Shown: positions 18,039 through 26,682 of the stretch, piece by piece
Position numbering within the stretch: position 1 is the stretch's first letter
Layout: the number at the start of each line of letters is the position of its first letter
Source of the DNA: Saprospiraceae bacterium
GTDB lineage: Bacteria; Bacteroidota; Bacteroidia; Chitinophagales; Saprospiraceae
NCBI GenBank assembly: GCA_028285545.1
Contig: JANQPA010000100.1
Location: forward strand, 62,001 to 126,000
Length of the DNA: 64,000 bases
Direction of reading: 5' to 3'
Notes under the pieces: model-generated
What the model saw: the letters and a program-made list of their open reading frames with translations, nothing else
Told to the model about the DNA's origin: nothing
Database searches by the model: none
Translations under genes and position numbers: made by a program

Positions 18039-19503
18039 GTTTATCTACCCTAATCGTCCACACATACTTTAAAGCGGAATTTTTCTGTATGGATCTTGGA
18101 ATTATTACTTTAAATCCGTTCTCCCCAACAGCTTCCCACTTTAATTCCTTTTTACTTCCCAGCAAAGTTACTTTAGCATTTTGGGCAGGCCGGTGCGAAT
18201 TGACCATAATTTCATCAGGAATAGTTTCCTCATTTTCTGCAGCCAGGTACATATAATAGGTAGTACCATCTTCTTTTTGGGTCATACAGATATTGTTTTC
18301 TTTATAAGGAGCCAATGTTTTGGTTTCATAAATAGCCTCTGAATTGACTTTCATCCAATCGCCTATTTCTTGAAGCAAATCATATGCACCTTTCTGCCAC
18401 TCCCCTTCCGGAGTTGGGGCTACATTTAAAAGCAGGTTGCCTCCTTTTGCTACAATATCTACTAACAATTGAACTCCCTCTAAGCCAGACATGTATTTGG
18501 CATCTTTGGTATGGGACCAGCCGCCACCTGAAATAATGCAGGACTCCCATGGGTAATTTAGGGTTTTATCAGGTACCCGGTTTTCAGGAGTAAGATAATT
18601 TTGGTTGATCCCATGCACCGCACGATCCACTACTAAAAGGTCCGGTTGTTTTTCCCTGGCTTTTTTCACCAATTCATTCATATTAATATCCTGATTTACC
18701 ATTCTATGCTTGAGATAGCCATTTTCGGTATTCGCTAGTTGTCGGTCATACCAAGATTCAATGGTTTGTTTGTCATCTTTGGCTACCCAGCCACCATCTA
18801 ACCACAAAATGTCTACCTCACCATAATCAGTCATTAATTCCATTATCTGATTATGGGTAAAATCGACATACTTCTGCCATTTATCGGGATTGGCTTCCGG
18901 TTCATAATTTACGTTTCGATCACGAGGTGGATATTTAGGGTCCCAATAATTGGGATGGTGCCAATCAGGTTTGGAAAAATAAGCTCCTGTCCAAAAATCC
19001 TTGGCCCGGAAAGCTTCAAAAATTTCTTTTGTAACATTGGCTCTGGGGTTGGTAGAAAAAGGGCAGTCATTATCCGTAATTTTATAATCGGTATATTTTG
19101 TATCGAACATACAAAATCCATCATGGTGTTTGGTAGTAAAAATCACATATTTCATCCCTGCATATTCCGCCGCTGCCGCCCATTTTTGAGGATCAAATTT
19201 TGTGGGGTTAAAAGTATTTTTTAGGGCTTCATATTCTTTTACATATTCAAAGTAATTGTCAGGATTTTTGCCCATGGTTCTCTGGCACCAGCCATATTCT
19301 TCCGGACAAAGAGACCAAGATTCAACAATTCCCCACTGACTGTAAGCTCCCCAATGCATCAACAATCCAAACTTAAGATCTTGCCAGGCTTCCAATTTTT
19401 TCAAAACCAATGGGTTGGTTTCAGGAACATAACGTTCATGTTCTTGAGCGATAACATTTCCTAAAAAAAGAAGACTAAGAGCTAGAATGGGTATACATTT
19501 CAT
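18031..19503 (-). CDS. Secreted alpha-L-fucosidase, GH29
   Basis: This 490-aa glycoside hydrolase has a signal peptide (residues 1-19, cleavage near VIAQ). The GH29 (beta/alpha)8 barrel shows WQDLKFGLLMHWGAYS, YVIFTTKHHDGFCMFDTKYTD and DILWLDGGW, where the Asp near residue 235 is the expected nucleophile. NLLLNVAPTPEGEW is another family segment. A C-terminal beta-sandwich of about 80 residues closes the protein. It should release L-fucose from glycans outside the cytoplasm. No fucose catabolic genes or SusCD pair lie nearby, so it is a stand-alone hydrolase here. It has no T9SS tail, so it is probably periplasmic. Confidence 0.93.
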   Translation of the reverse strand: MKCIPILALSLLFLGNVIAQEHERYVPETNPLVLKKLEAWQDLKFGLLMHWGAYSQWGIVESWSLCPEEYGWCQRTMGKNPDNYFEYVKEYEALKNTFNPTKFDPQKWAAAAEYAGMKYVIFTTKHHDGFCMFDTKYTDYKITDNDCPFSTNPRANVTKEIFEAFRAKDFWTGAYFSKPDWHHPNYWDPKYPPRDRNVNYEPEANPDKWQKYVDFTHNQIMELMTDYGEVDILWLDGGWVAKDDKQTIESWYDRQLANTENGYLKHRMVNQDINMNELVKKAREKQPDLLVVDRAVHGINQNYLTPENRVPDKTLNYPWESCIISGGGWSHTKDAKYMSGLEGVQLLVDIVAKGGNLLLNVAPTPEGEWQKGAYDLLQEIGDWMKVNSEAIYETKTLAPYKENNICMTQKEDGTTYYMYLAAENEETIPDEIMVNSHRPAQNAKVTLLGSKKELKWEAVGENGFKVIIPRSIQKNSALKYVWTIRVDKLY

Positions 19504-19649
19504 CAGGAAAATATTTTTACAATGAATTAAGGGATGATTAAAAATAAAGAGAGGAACTTAAAAATCAGGGAAAATGAATGTGAAAAAAAGTTGAAATGTT
19601 AAAGGAATGTTAATATTTTTAAAGAAAAGGACATTTGCTATCTCCCAAT

Positions 19650-19665
19650 TTACAGTAAGCTGTAA
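19650..19665. promoter_or_regulatory. Candidate operator upstream of Ig-repeat gene 1
   Basis: ttacag and ctgtaa form a perfect 6-bp dyad with a 4-base spacer (taag). The surrounding caatttacagtaag is repeated at the same relative place before the paralogous gene (22090-22103). It may be a regulator site or part of a conserved promoter. Confidence 0.45.
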
Positions 19666-19703
19666 CTATTCAATAACACCACATTCAAATAATAATTAAA
19701 ATC

Positions 19704-21059
19704 ATGAAAAACTTAGCAATTTTACTCATCCTTTCTTTCCTTACTTTCTCTTTTAACCTTACAGCAGAAACTACAACAAGCGAAATAGAAAGCACTGCAT
19801 GTACCTGGAAATCATGGTTCAAGTATCCTAAAAATAATGGCAGTTATGAGGTAGGTAAATCAGTGTATGTGAGAGTAGATCCTCAAAAATATCAGGACAT
19901 CGAATACATGGAATTATCTATAAATGGAAAATTAATTCGTAAAGAAAGTCAATATCCTTATGAATGGGCTAAAGGAAATTCTGGTGACAACTACCTAAGA
20001 CGCTTGAGACCAGGCACTTATAAACTAAAGTGTAAAATCAAAGATAGATGTGGGAAATTCCATGAGATTTATTGCACTTTCTATGTAAAAGGGAATGGAA
20101 ACCAGCAAGGTGGACAGTGTGCTTACAAAGCATGGTTTAAATATCCTGAAAACGGGAAATCTTATCAAGTAGGATCCAGTGTTTATGTTAAAGTAGATGC
20201 TCAAAACTACAAGAATATTAAATACTGTGAATTATATGTCAATGGAAAACTCGTCCGTAAAGAATCTTCGTATCCTTACGAGTGGGCCAAAGGAAATGGC
20301 AATAACGATGGCTACCTTAGAAAATTAAAGGCTGGTACCTACAAATTACAGTGCAGAGTATATGATAACTGTGGGAAATATAAAGACTACTACTCTACAT
20401 TTTATGTAAAGGGTGGTGGACATGACCAGGACGGACAGTGTGCCTATAAAGCATGGTTCAAATACCCTCAAAATGGAAAATATTATAATGCAGGATCTAG
20501 TGTATATGTATATGTTGATGCTCAAAATTATAAATACATCAAGCACACTGAATTGTATGTCAACGGTAAATTGGTCCGCAAAGAGAATACATATCCTTAT
20601 GAGTGGGCGAAAGGTCAAGGTTCTGGAGATGGTTACCTGAGAAATTTAAAGCCAGGAACTTATAAGCTACAATGCAGAGTTTATGATACTTGTGGAAAAT
20701 ATAAAGATTACTACAGCACATTTTATGTAAAAGGTGGTGGACAAGTTGGCGGCGTTGAAACATGTAAATACAAGTCTTGGTTTAAGTATCCCAAAAATAA
20801 TGGTACTTACAGATACGGAAGCGATGTATATGTAAGAGTAGATACTGAGAAATATCAGGACATCCAGGAAATGCACCTGTATGTTAATAACAAATTAGTA
20901 CGCAAAGAAACTCAATATCCATATGAATGGGCAAAAGGAAGTGGTAACGGTGATAGCTACCTGCGCAATCTTAAAAGAGGAACTTATAACTTAAAATGTA
21001 GAGTAAAAACCAAATGTGGTCAGTGGTACGAGTATTTCGCTAAGTTTTATGTAAGATAG
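19704..21059 (+). CDS. Secreted protein of four Ig-like repeats (copy 1)
   Basis: This 451-aa protein has a signal peptide (residues 1-21) followed by four tandem domains of about 100 residues starting near residues 33, 139, 246 and 353. Each repeat has the plan C-x-(K/Y)K(A/S)WFKYP, NG, Y..G..VYV.VD, I...ELY.NGKLVRKE, YPYEWAKG, L..LK.GTYKL.CR, CGK, FYVKG. The NGKxVRKE...YPYEW core resembles bacterial Ig domains of the Big_7 (PF17957) type; the domain assignment is mine by eye. Conserved Cys in every repeat suggest disulfides. Linkers are Gly-rich. There is no catalytic motif and no T9SS tail. It is probably an extracellular structural or adhesive protein. Confidence 0.8.
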   Translation: MKNLAILLILSFLTFSFNLTAETTTSEIESTACTWKSWFKYPKNNGSYEVGKSVYVRVDPQKYQDIEYMELSINGKLIRKESQYPYEWAKGNSGDNYLRRLRPGTYKLKCKIKDRCGKFHEIYCTFYVKGNGNQQGGQCAYKAWFKYPENGKSYQVGSSVYVKVDAQNYKNIKYCELYVNGKLVRKESSYPYEWAKGNGNNDGYLRKLKAGTYKLQCRVYDNCGKYKDYYSTFYVKGGGHDQDGQCAYKAWFKYPQNGKYYNAGSSVYVYVDAQNYKYIKHTELYVNGKLVRKENTYPYEWAKGQGSGDGYLRNLKPGTYKLQCRVYDTCGKYKDYYSTFYVKGGGQVGGVETCKYKSWFKYPKNNGTYRYGSDVYVRVDTEKYQDIQEMHLYVNNKLVRKETQYPYEWAKGSGNGDSYLRNLKRGTYNLKCRVKTKCGQWYEYFAKFYVR

Positions 21060-21073
21060 TGGCAGCCCTTAAA

Positions 21074-21114
21074 TAAAAACGCCCTGCATGGATGATCCAT
21101 GCAGGTCGTTTTTT
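21074..21114. terminator. Bidirectional terminator after Ig-repeat gene 1
   Basis: cctgcatgga, a tga loop and tccatgcagg form a 10-bp stem extended past one mismatch by aaaaacg/cgttttt, with T-runs on both sides. It lies between convergent genes. Confidence 0.85.
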
Positions 21115-21122
21115 ATTTATTT

Positions 21123-21950
21123 TTATCTAAAAGTCAAGCTTAAAGTACTGGTGGAACCAAATTTTGAACTCATTATTTGTTGTGAATTGATCAAATATCC
21201 ATTTTTAATGGTTCCGCATACTCTTGGAAATGCCGAAAAGCCAGACACCGTTCCTGATCCAATTAATTTGACCTTGGTAACATTATTCCAAGTATGAAAA
21301 CTATTACTAAGCCACTTGGCGTATGCTTTAATAGCTTGCTCTGCATGGGGTATATTTTTCCAACCACTTATTTTTAGTTTAATTTGTCTTTCTATATTTC
21401 CTGCATTCATATACCCTAAGCCTGATGATTTAAAAGACCATAAAGACACAGGTACACTTACTGTTGGCTTAACAGCACCATTACATACCACTTGAAATTC
21501 GGGAAACAATTTCAGACCAGGTATGGTCACTCTTTTATACCAGCCCTCCCATGATTCCAGAAAAGCCCGTTCAAATGCATATGCAATATTTTTGGGTGCT
21601 CCCTTACGAGCCATTTCCCTTGAAATCAAATTCCTCAATAAACTTGAAGATTTAGGTCCTACCAAACAATTACTTGTACAAATGACCAGGTGACCATTTA
21701 TTTTCGTGTTTTGAAATCTTGCACCTTGGGACCATTGAGAAACAAAACTATTGGTTCCGTTTCCAGCTGCTTCTAACCATGCGGACCAATTTGATGTACC
21801 AGAACTTGTCCTTTGTCCCTCTAAATAGGAAATGGCGACAATAAAAATGAGGGCAAATGAAAAAAGTAATTTTGGAAACTTTTTTATCTGAAAGGTATAA
21901 AATCTAAAAGTAGAAGTTGCATCATTAGCGATTTGAGAATAATTATTCAT
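21123..21950 (-). CDS. Unrecognised secreted or membrane-anchored protein
   Basis: I do not recognise this 275-aa protein. Residues about 24-45 are hydrophobic (LLFSFALIFIVAISYLEGQ) after a basic stretch, so it is either exported by a long signal peptide or anchored. The rest is rich in Ser, Trp and aromatic residues, with four Cys (in VICTSNC, VVCNG and RVCGT) that could form two disulfides, and helices around NIAYAFERAFLESWEGWY and AEQAIKAYAKWL. It lies between the two Ig-repeat paralogues: convergent with copy 1 through a shared terminator and divergent from copy 2. A functional link to them is plausible but only positional. Confidence 0.65.
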   Translation of the reverse strand: MNNYSQIANDATSTFRFYTFQIKKFPKLLFSFALIFIVAISYLEGQRTSSGTSNWSAWLEAAGNGTNSFVSQWSQGARFQNTKINGHLVICTSNCLVGPKSSSLLRNLISREMARKGAPKNIAYAFERAFLESWEGWYKRVTIPGLKLFPEFQVVCNGAVKPTVSVPVSLWSFKSSGLGYMNAGNIERQIKLKISGWKNIPHAEQAIKAYAKWLSNSFHTWNNVTKVKLIGSGTVSGFSAFPRVCGTIKNGYLINSQQIMSSKFGSTSTLSLTFR

Positions 21951-22093
21951 GTTGTTGGTTTTAGGATTATTAATTCTAATTAAAAGTACAATATCCTCTA
22001 CTTGCAGGCAATCAGTATATAGGATAAAATAGGATTAAATGTTAAGAAAGTGTTAAAATGTCAATTGTTTGGGGACATCTGTCTTAGGTCAAT

Positions 22094-22109
22094 TTACAGT
22101 AAGACGTAA
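22094..22109. promoter_or_regulatory. Candidate operator upstream of Ig-repeat gene 2
   Basis: The caatttacagtaag word of 19646-19659 recurs at 22090-22103, followed by acgtaa in place of ctgtaa, so the dyad is weaker (ttac / gtaa). Both copies sit about 50 bases before the respective ATG and follow tgttaa-rich DNA, so the upstream regions were duplicated with the genes. Confidence 0.4.
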
Positions 22110-22154
22110 ATCATCAATTTGATAACCTCATTCAATCAACTAATAATTAGCATC

Positions 22155-23498
22155 ATGAAAAACTTAGCATTCTTATTCATCCTTTCTTTTTTAACTTTTT
22201 CTCTTAACCTTTCAGCAGATAATAACACTAATTTTGAGGACAGTTATAATTGTATCTGGAAATCCTGGTTCAAGTATCCTAAAAACAATGGTAGTTATGA
22301 AGTAGGTAAACCAGTTTATGTAAGAGTAGACCCACAAAAATATCGCGACATAGTTTCCATGGAATTGTACATTAACGGAAAATTTGTCCGTAAAGAAAGT
22401 CAATATCCTTATGAGTGGGCAAAAGGTGGTGGAAATAGTGATAGTTACCTTCGCCGCCTAAAACCTGGCACTTACAAACTAAAATGTAGGATTAAAGACC
22501 GTTGTGGAAAATACCATGAGATTTATTGCACTTTTTATGTAAAAGGTGGCCAACCTGGTGGCGGACAGTGTGCTTATAAAGCTTGGTTCAAAACTCCTAA
22601 AAATGGAAAAACTTACCCCGTTGGTGCCGTTGTTTATGTCAATGTAGAGGCTCAAAACCACCATAACATCAAATACTGCGAATTATACATCAATGGAAAA
22701 TTGGTCCGCAAAGAAAATTCTTACCCCTTTGAGTGGAATGGTAATGGAGATGCCTATCTTAAAAACCTTAAGGAAGGTACTTACAAACTAAAATGTAGAG
22801 TTTATGACAAGTGTGGAAAATACAAAGATTATTTCAATACTATCCACGTAAAAGGAAGCTGGTGGGGTGATGATAACCAACAATGTGCCTACAAAGCATG
22901 GTTCAAGTATCCTCAAAATGGAAAATACTATCCTGCTGGTTCCAGTGTATATGTCAATGTAGATGCTCAAAACCACAAAAACATCAAATACTGCGAATTA
23001 TATGTAAATGGCAAATTAGTCCGAAAAGAAAATACCTATCCTTATGAGTGGGCCAAAGGTAATGGAAATGGTGATGGATACCTAAGAAAACTAAAGCCAG
23101 GTACTTACAAACTACAGTGCAGAGTTTATGACACTTGCGGAAAATACAAAGACTACTACTGCACATTTTACGTAAAAGGTGGTCAACCTGGAGGTGGACA
23201 GTGCAAATACAAGTCTTGGTTTAAGTATCCTAAAAACAATGGTACTTACAGATACGGAAGTGATGTATATGTAAGAGTAGATACTGAGAAATATCAGGAT
23301 ATTCAGGAAATGCACCTATACGTTAACAACAAGTTTGTCCGCAAAGAAAGTTCATATCCTTACGAGTGGGCAAAAGGAAATGGCAACGGTGATAGCTACC
23401 TGCGCAACCTGAAAAGAGGAACTTATAATCTGAAATGTAGGGTAAAGACTAAATGTGGTAAATGGTATGAGTACTTCGCTAAATTTTATGTAAGATAA
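22155..23498 (+). CDS. Secreted protein of four Ig-like repeats (copy 2)
   Basis: This paralogue of the 19704-21059 gene has the same signal peptide (MKNLAFLFILSFLTFSLNLS) and four Cys-containing Ig-like repeats with the NGK.VRKE / YPYEW / GTYKL.CR core. Repeat 4 is nearly identical in the two proteins (TYRYGSDVYVRVDTEKYQD), and repeat 2 here has lost part of the loop before LKNLKEGTYKL. The frame is open from 22119, but ATG 22155 aligns exactly with copy 1 and starts the signal peptide, giving 447 aa. It ends in a strong terminator. The high repeat identity suggests recent duplication or ongoing gene conversion. Confidence 0.8.
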   Translation: MKNLAFLFILSFLTFSLNLSADNNTNFEDSYNCIWKSWFKYPKNNGSYEVGKPVYVRVDPQKYRDIVSMELYINGKFVRKESQYPYEWAKGGGNSDSYLRRLKPGTYKLKCRIKDRCGKYHEIYCTFYVKGGQPGGGQCAYKAWFKTPKNGKTYPVGAVVYVNVEAQNHHNIKYCELYINGKLVRKENSYPFEWNGNGDAYLKNLKEGTYKLKCRVYDKCGKYKDYFNTIHVKGSWWGDDNQQCAYKAWFKYPQNGKYYPAGSSVYVNVDAQNHKNIKYCELYVNGKLVRKENTYPYEWAKGNGNGDGYLRKLKPGTYKLQCRVYDTCGKYKDYYCTFYVKGGQPGGGQCKYKSWFKYPKNNGTYRYGSDVYVRVDTEKYQDIQEMHLYVNNKFVRKESSYPYEWAKGNGNGDSYLRNLKRGTYNLKCRVKTKCGKWYEYFAKFYVR

Positions 23499-23506
23499 TT
23501 TTAAAT

Positions 23507-23547
23507 AAAAAAAGGAGTTTGGCAAGATTGCCAAACTCCTTTTTTTT
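23507..23547. terminator. Bidirectional terminator between Ig-repeat gene 2 and CocE gene
   Basis: A perfect 19-bp inverted repeat (aaaaaaaggagtttggcaa and its complement) around a 2-base centre is flanked by A- and T-runs. It overlaps the stop codon of the convergent hydrolase gene. Confidence 0.88.
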
Positions 23548-25207
23548 AAAATTTTACATGCTGTTGAATAAATTCTTTAGGAACAGTTGTTATAGATAAG
23601 TAAGAAGAATGTTCTCCCCCTGTGTATATTGTTTGATTGGCCTTTTGAAAGTCCATTGCCTCCAAGGGATCCTTTTTAAAATTATGGTTGACATTATACT
23701 TTGGAAAATTACTACTGGAAATATGAAGTACTAATCGCTCTTTTGGCTTCAATTCTATTCCCGTATATCCCAAATCAATTTCAAATCTATAGACCTCATC
23801 TTTTTCCAGCCACTCTTTTGACAACCTGCTATTTCGGTTTGATGCACGGATGATGCCATCTTCAATAATTCGAAGTACTCCATCAGTTTGTTGAACCATT
23901 AATTTAGCAGTAAAATCTGTATCTGGCACATCACTGGAAGCAAACAATACCACTTTCATTTCTCCTAAAATGTAAAGTTCTTCTGACAGGGTGTCCGTTT
24001 GGAAGGAAATTACATCCTCTCTTTCGATAAACCTGGTCTGATCTCTTGGACCACTTTCCTTTGGGAAAAGATGTGAATTCACCCCTCCAAAAGTGGGTAC
24101 TGGATCTTCAGGGTCAAAAATATAAGAATAAGTGTTTTCAGAAGAAGGCAGACTATCTATCATTTGGTTTTCAGCATCTAAGAAAAATATATGAGCTTGT
24201 GCTTCTTGAATGGGAAATGTAGGTACATAAACCCATTTATTCATGCCCATAATAAAAAATTGATGCTGCCCTACTGGTACATTAATTCCTTTTAAATAAC
24301 GATCAAACCAATTGGCTATATTAATTCTAAAATCTCTATAGGATAAAATACTTTCAGGACCAAAATCTACATCTCCAAAGCTTGTTTGAGAGTGGTTATA
24401 ATTGTGTTCCCATGGACCTACCATCATATGTTGGGGCACTGAAGCATTAAAATGTTTAATATCTTCATATAAAAAGAAGGATTGCCGATATACGATATCA
24501 TTCCATCCTGTAATATGCATAACCGGAACTTTTACCCTATGTGTAGCTACAGATTTTCTAGCCATTTGATGTAATAAATAGGTATCCCACTCCATTTGCT
24601 CTGCCAGGGGAGCTTTCTTGAAGATATCGTCCCATTGATCCCAGGGAACTCTTTTTTCCAGATAAAAATAATTAAGCCATGGAAACATGGTATTTAATCT
24701 GAACGCCCCTCCAGGGAAAAATAATTGATCAATATCCGTTAATCCCGAATGATTTATAATAGCTTTTATGGAAGGATTTTGGGTAGAAGCTAAAAGTTGA
24801 GCATTATAACTTGAAGAAGAGCTTCCAAAAATACCTATTTCTCCACTACACCAGCCTTGGTTCAATACCCACTCCAAGGTTTGCTCAAAATCTTTTAATT
24901 CATCAATAAAAGGAAGGTATTTTCCCTGTGATCCAAATTTCCCTCTTGGGTTTTGAATAACTACTGCATAGCCGCGACTTACTAAAAATTGGCAAAACTG
25001 CTGCCGCTCCCTAGTCCTCCGATCATATGGCAGCAAATATAAAATTGTAGGAAATTTTCCTTGCGATGAAGGAAGGTAAATATCTGTAGCAAGATGAACA
25101 CTATCTTCCATAGGAACGTTGGCGACCAGAAGCTGAGGTACTCCCTGACTGAAAATAAATAAAGGAAGATTGAATAAAACCAGGAAGATTACAATATTTT
25201 TTCTCAT
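23546..25207 (-). CDS. Secreted CocE/NonD-family (peptidase S15-type) hydrolase
   Basis: This 553-aa alpha/beta hydrolase has a signal peptide (residues 1-20). The N-terminal catalytic domain shows VHLATDIYLPSSQGKFPTIL and PYDRRTRERQQFCQFL with the oxyanion region, then VVIQNPRGKFGSQGKYLPF. The nucleophile elbow is IGIFGSSSSSYNAQ (about 125-138). HITGWNDIVY supplies the Asp and GPWEHNYNH the His. The C-terminal jelly-roll (about 370-550) is typical of X-Pro dipeptidyl-peptidases and cocaine-esterase-like enzymes. The Ser-rich elbow deviates from the usual GxSYxG. The true substrate (acyl ester or peptide) cannot be told. It is divergent from a TetR regulator across a palindromic operator. Confidence 0.9.
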   Translation of the reverse strand: MRKNIVIFLVLFNLPLFIFSQGVPQLLVANVPMEDSVHLATDIYLPSSQGKFPTILYLLPYDRRTRERQQFCQFLVSRGYAVVIQNPRGKFGSQGKYLPFIDELKDFEQTLEWVLNQGWCSGEIGIFGSSSSSYNAQLLASTQNPSIKAIINHSGLTDIDQLFFPGGAFRLNTMFPWLNYFYLEKRVPWDQWDDIFKKAPLAEQMEWDTYLLHQMARKSVATHRVKVPVMHITGWNDIVYRQSFFLYEDIKHFNASVPQHMMVGPWEHNYNHSQTSFGDVDFGPESILSYRDFRINIANWFDRYLKGINVPVGQHQFFIMGMNKWVYVPTFPIQEAQAHIFFLDAENQMIDSLPSSENTYSYIFDPEDPVPTFGGVNSHLFPKESGPRDQTRFIEREDVISFQTDTLSEELYILGEMKVVLFASSDVPDTDFTAKLMVQQTDGVLRIIEDGIIRASNRNSRLSKEWLEKDEVYRFEIDLGYTGIELKPKERLVLHISSSNFPKYNVNHNFKKDPLEAMDFQKANQTIYTGGEHSSYLSITTVPKEFIQQHVKF

Positions 25208-25237
25208 TTTAAGATCAATTAAATTATTAAATTAAAC

Positions 25238-25261
25238 AAAACATACGCTAGCGTATGTTTT
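25238..25261. promoter_or_regulatory. Perfect 24-bp palindrome, probable TetR operator
   Basis: aaaacatacgct is followed immediately by its exact complement. It lies in the 105-base gap between the divergent CocE-type hydrolase gene (start 25207) and the tetR gene (start 25313), where it could repress both. TetR-family proteins usually bind such dyads as dimers next to their own gene. Confidence 0.8.
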
Positions 25262-25312
25262 ATGACGTCCTCTAATCAAATATGGTTACAACAGACATCT
25301 TAACGATTTAAA

Positions 25313-25849
25313 ATGGCACGTGTAAGCAAAGAAAATTGGATAATAGCAGCTCTTGATTTACTTGCTGAAAAGGGTATTGAGCATGTTCGAGTTGAACCCA
25401 TTGCTCAGAACCTAAAGATAACCAAAGGTAGCTTTTATCATCATTTTAAAAATAGATCTGACTTACATTTTCAAATGTTGGGATATTGGGAAAATCGTCA
25501 ATTTGATTATCTCAATCAACTGAAAGCAACTCCTTATTCCACTCCAAAAGAAGAACTAAGATCTTTATTTTTATATATAATGAAAAAAGATGTACGGCAT
25601 GATATTGCGATTCGTCATTGGTCCGTAACACAAGAGGAGGTAAGAGTAAGCATTAATCGTATTGATCAGCATAGACTGGATTATTGTGCCTCAATTTTTC
25701 ACAAAATGGGTTTTAAGGCTGTTGACAAAATAGCCAGAGCACAATTTGTGTACTATTCACAGGTAGCTGAACAACATATTTTCCTGGAACAAAATAATTA
25801 TGATCCCCTGGAGATGTTAGAAAGGAGAATGGAAATTTTATTGCAATAA
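25313..25849 (+). CDS. TetR/AcrR-family transcriptional regulator
   Basis: This 178-aa regulator has an N-terminal TetR helix-turn-helix: NWIIAALDLLAEKGIEHVRVE, then IAQNLKITKGSFYHHFKNRSDL, with the near-invariant KGSFYHHF (residues about 38-45). The C-terminal ligand domain is short and helical, without a recognisable ligand motif. It is divergent from the CocE-type hydrolase gene, with a perfect palindrome between them, so autoregulation and control of the hydrolase is the simplest reading. The inducer may be a substrate or product of that enzyme (inference). Confidence 0.9.
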   Translation: MARVSKENWIIAALDLLAEKGIEHVRVEPIAQNLKITKGSFYHHFKNRSDLHFQMLGYWENRQFDYLNQLKATPYSTPKEELRSLFLYIMKKDVRHDIAIRHWSVTQEEVRVSINRIDQHRLDYCASIFHKMGFKAVDKIARAQFVYYSQVAEQHIFLEQNNYDPLEMLERRMEILLQ

Positions 25850-25862
25850 ATTACCATATAAT

Positions 25863-25886
25863 ATAGAATAGCCGCGGCTATTCTAT
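25863..25886. terminator. Palindromic terminator between tetR and response regulator
   Basis: A perfect 24-bp palindrome (half atagaatagccg) sits 14 bases after the tetR stop and 20 bases from the convergent response-regulator stop. In RNA the centre would open to a small loop. T-runs are weak. Confidence 0.6.
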
Positions 25887-25905
25887 TCATATGAGAAATC
25901 TTCTT

Positions 25906-26589
25906 TTATCCAATAAATTTATATCCCACTCCGCGAACAGATAAAAAATATTCTGGATTTTTAGGATCCTGTTCAAAATATTTTCTAAAAGAAAGGATAA
26001 AATTATCGATGGTTCTGGTAGAGGGATACACATCGTATCCCCAAACAGATTGCAGGATCTGCTGCCTCGAAACCACTTCATTTTTTCGGTCGATCAACAA
26101 TTTGAGGAGCATGGCCTCCTTTTTTGTCAGATTAAAACTGCCTGGATTACCCTCTGCCTGATAAGTAGCAAAGTTTATTTTATTATCACCAAAAGCATAT
26201 ATTTCTGGTGTATTTTCTGGCGACTTACTTGTTCTTTTGATCAGATTATTAACTCTAAGTAGCAATTCTTCCAGCACAAAAGGTTTGGTAAGATAGTCGT
26301 CTGCCCCTTTTTTGAGTCCCAGAATCCGATCTGTGGAGGCATCTTTAGCAGTTAGAAAGATGATTGGGACCTCCATATTGGTTAATCTAACCTGTTCACA
26401 GATTTGATAACCATTTATTTCAGGAAGCATTACATCCAGAATTAGTAAATCAAAATGCTGTTCATAAAAATACTTCAGGGCATCTTTTCCATTATCACTT
26501 GCCACAACCTCGAAATTCTCCATTTCCAAATTTAATTTGACCACCTCCCTGATATTTTCTTCATCTTCAACCAAGAGTATTCGCATCAT
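25906..26589 (-). CDS. OmpR/PhoB-family response regulator
   Basis: This 227-aa two-component regulator has an N-terminal receiver: the acidic pair VEDEEN at 8-12, phospho-acceptor Asp52 in LLILDVMLP, Thr80 in FLTAKD, and Lys102 in YLTKPF. The C-terminal winged helix (about 130-227) has FNLTKKEAMLLKLLI, VVSRQQILQSVWG and RTIDNFILSFRKYFEQ, followed by the wing VRGVGYKFIG. It is co-directional with the histidine kinase 93 bases upstream, which is its likely cognate partner. The target genes are unknown. A second ATG directly follows the first. Confidence 0.94.
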   Translation of the reverse strand: MMRILLVEDEENIREVVKLNLEMENFEVVASDNGKDALKYFYEQHFDLLILDVMLPEINGYQICEQVRLTNMEVPIIFLTAKDASTDRILGLKKGADDYLTKPFVLEELLLRVNNLIKRTSKSPENTPEIYAFGDNKINFATYQAEGNPGSFNLTKKEAMLLKLLIDRKNEVVSRQQILQSVWGYDVYPSTRTIDNFILSFRKYFEQDPKNPEYFLSVRGVGYKFIG

Positions 26590-26682
26590 GATCCTGTATT
26601 TAAGTGAAATTCAATATTTAAAAATATGAAGCTTAAAACAATATTTATTCGAAAGGGTTTGCCCCCTGATTAGGGGCTAAGT

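Noticed and set aside
20346-20876. Several minus-strand frames inside the Ig-repeat genes
   Set aside because: They recur at the same place in each repeat, so they are shadows of the repeated coding sequence.
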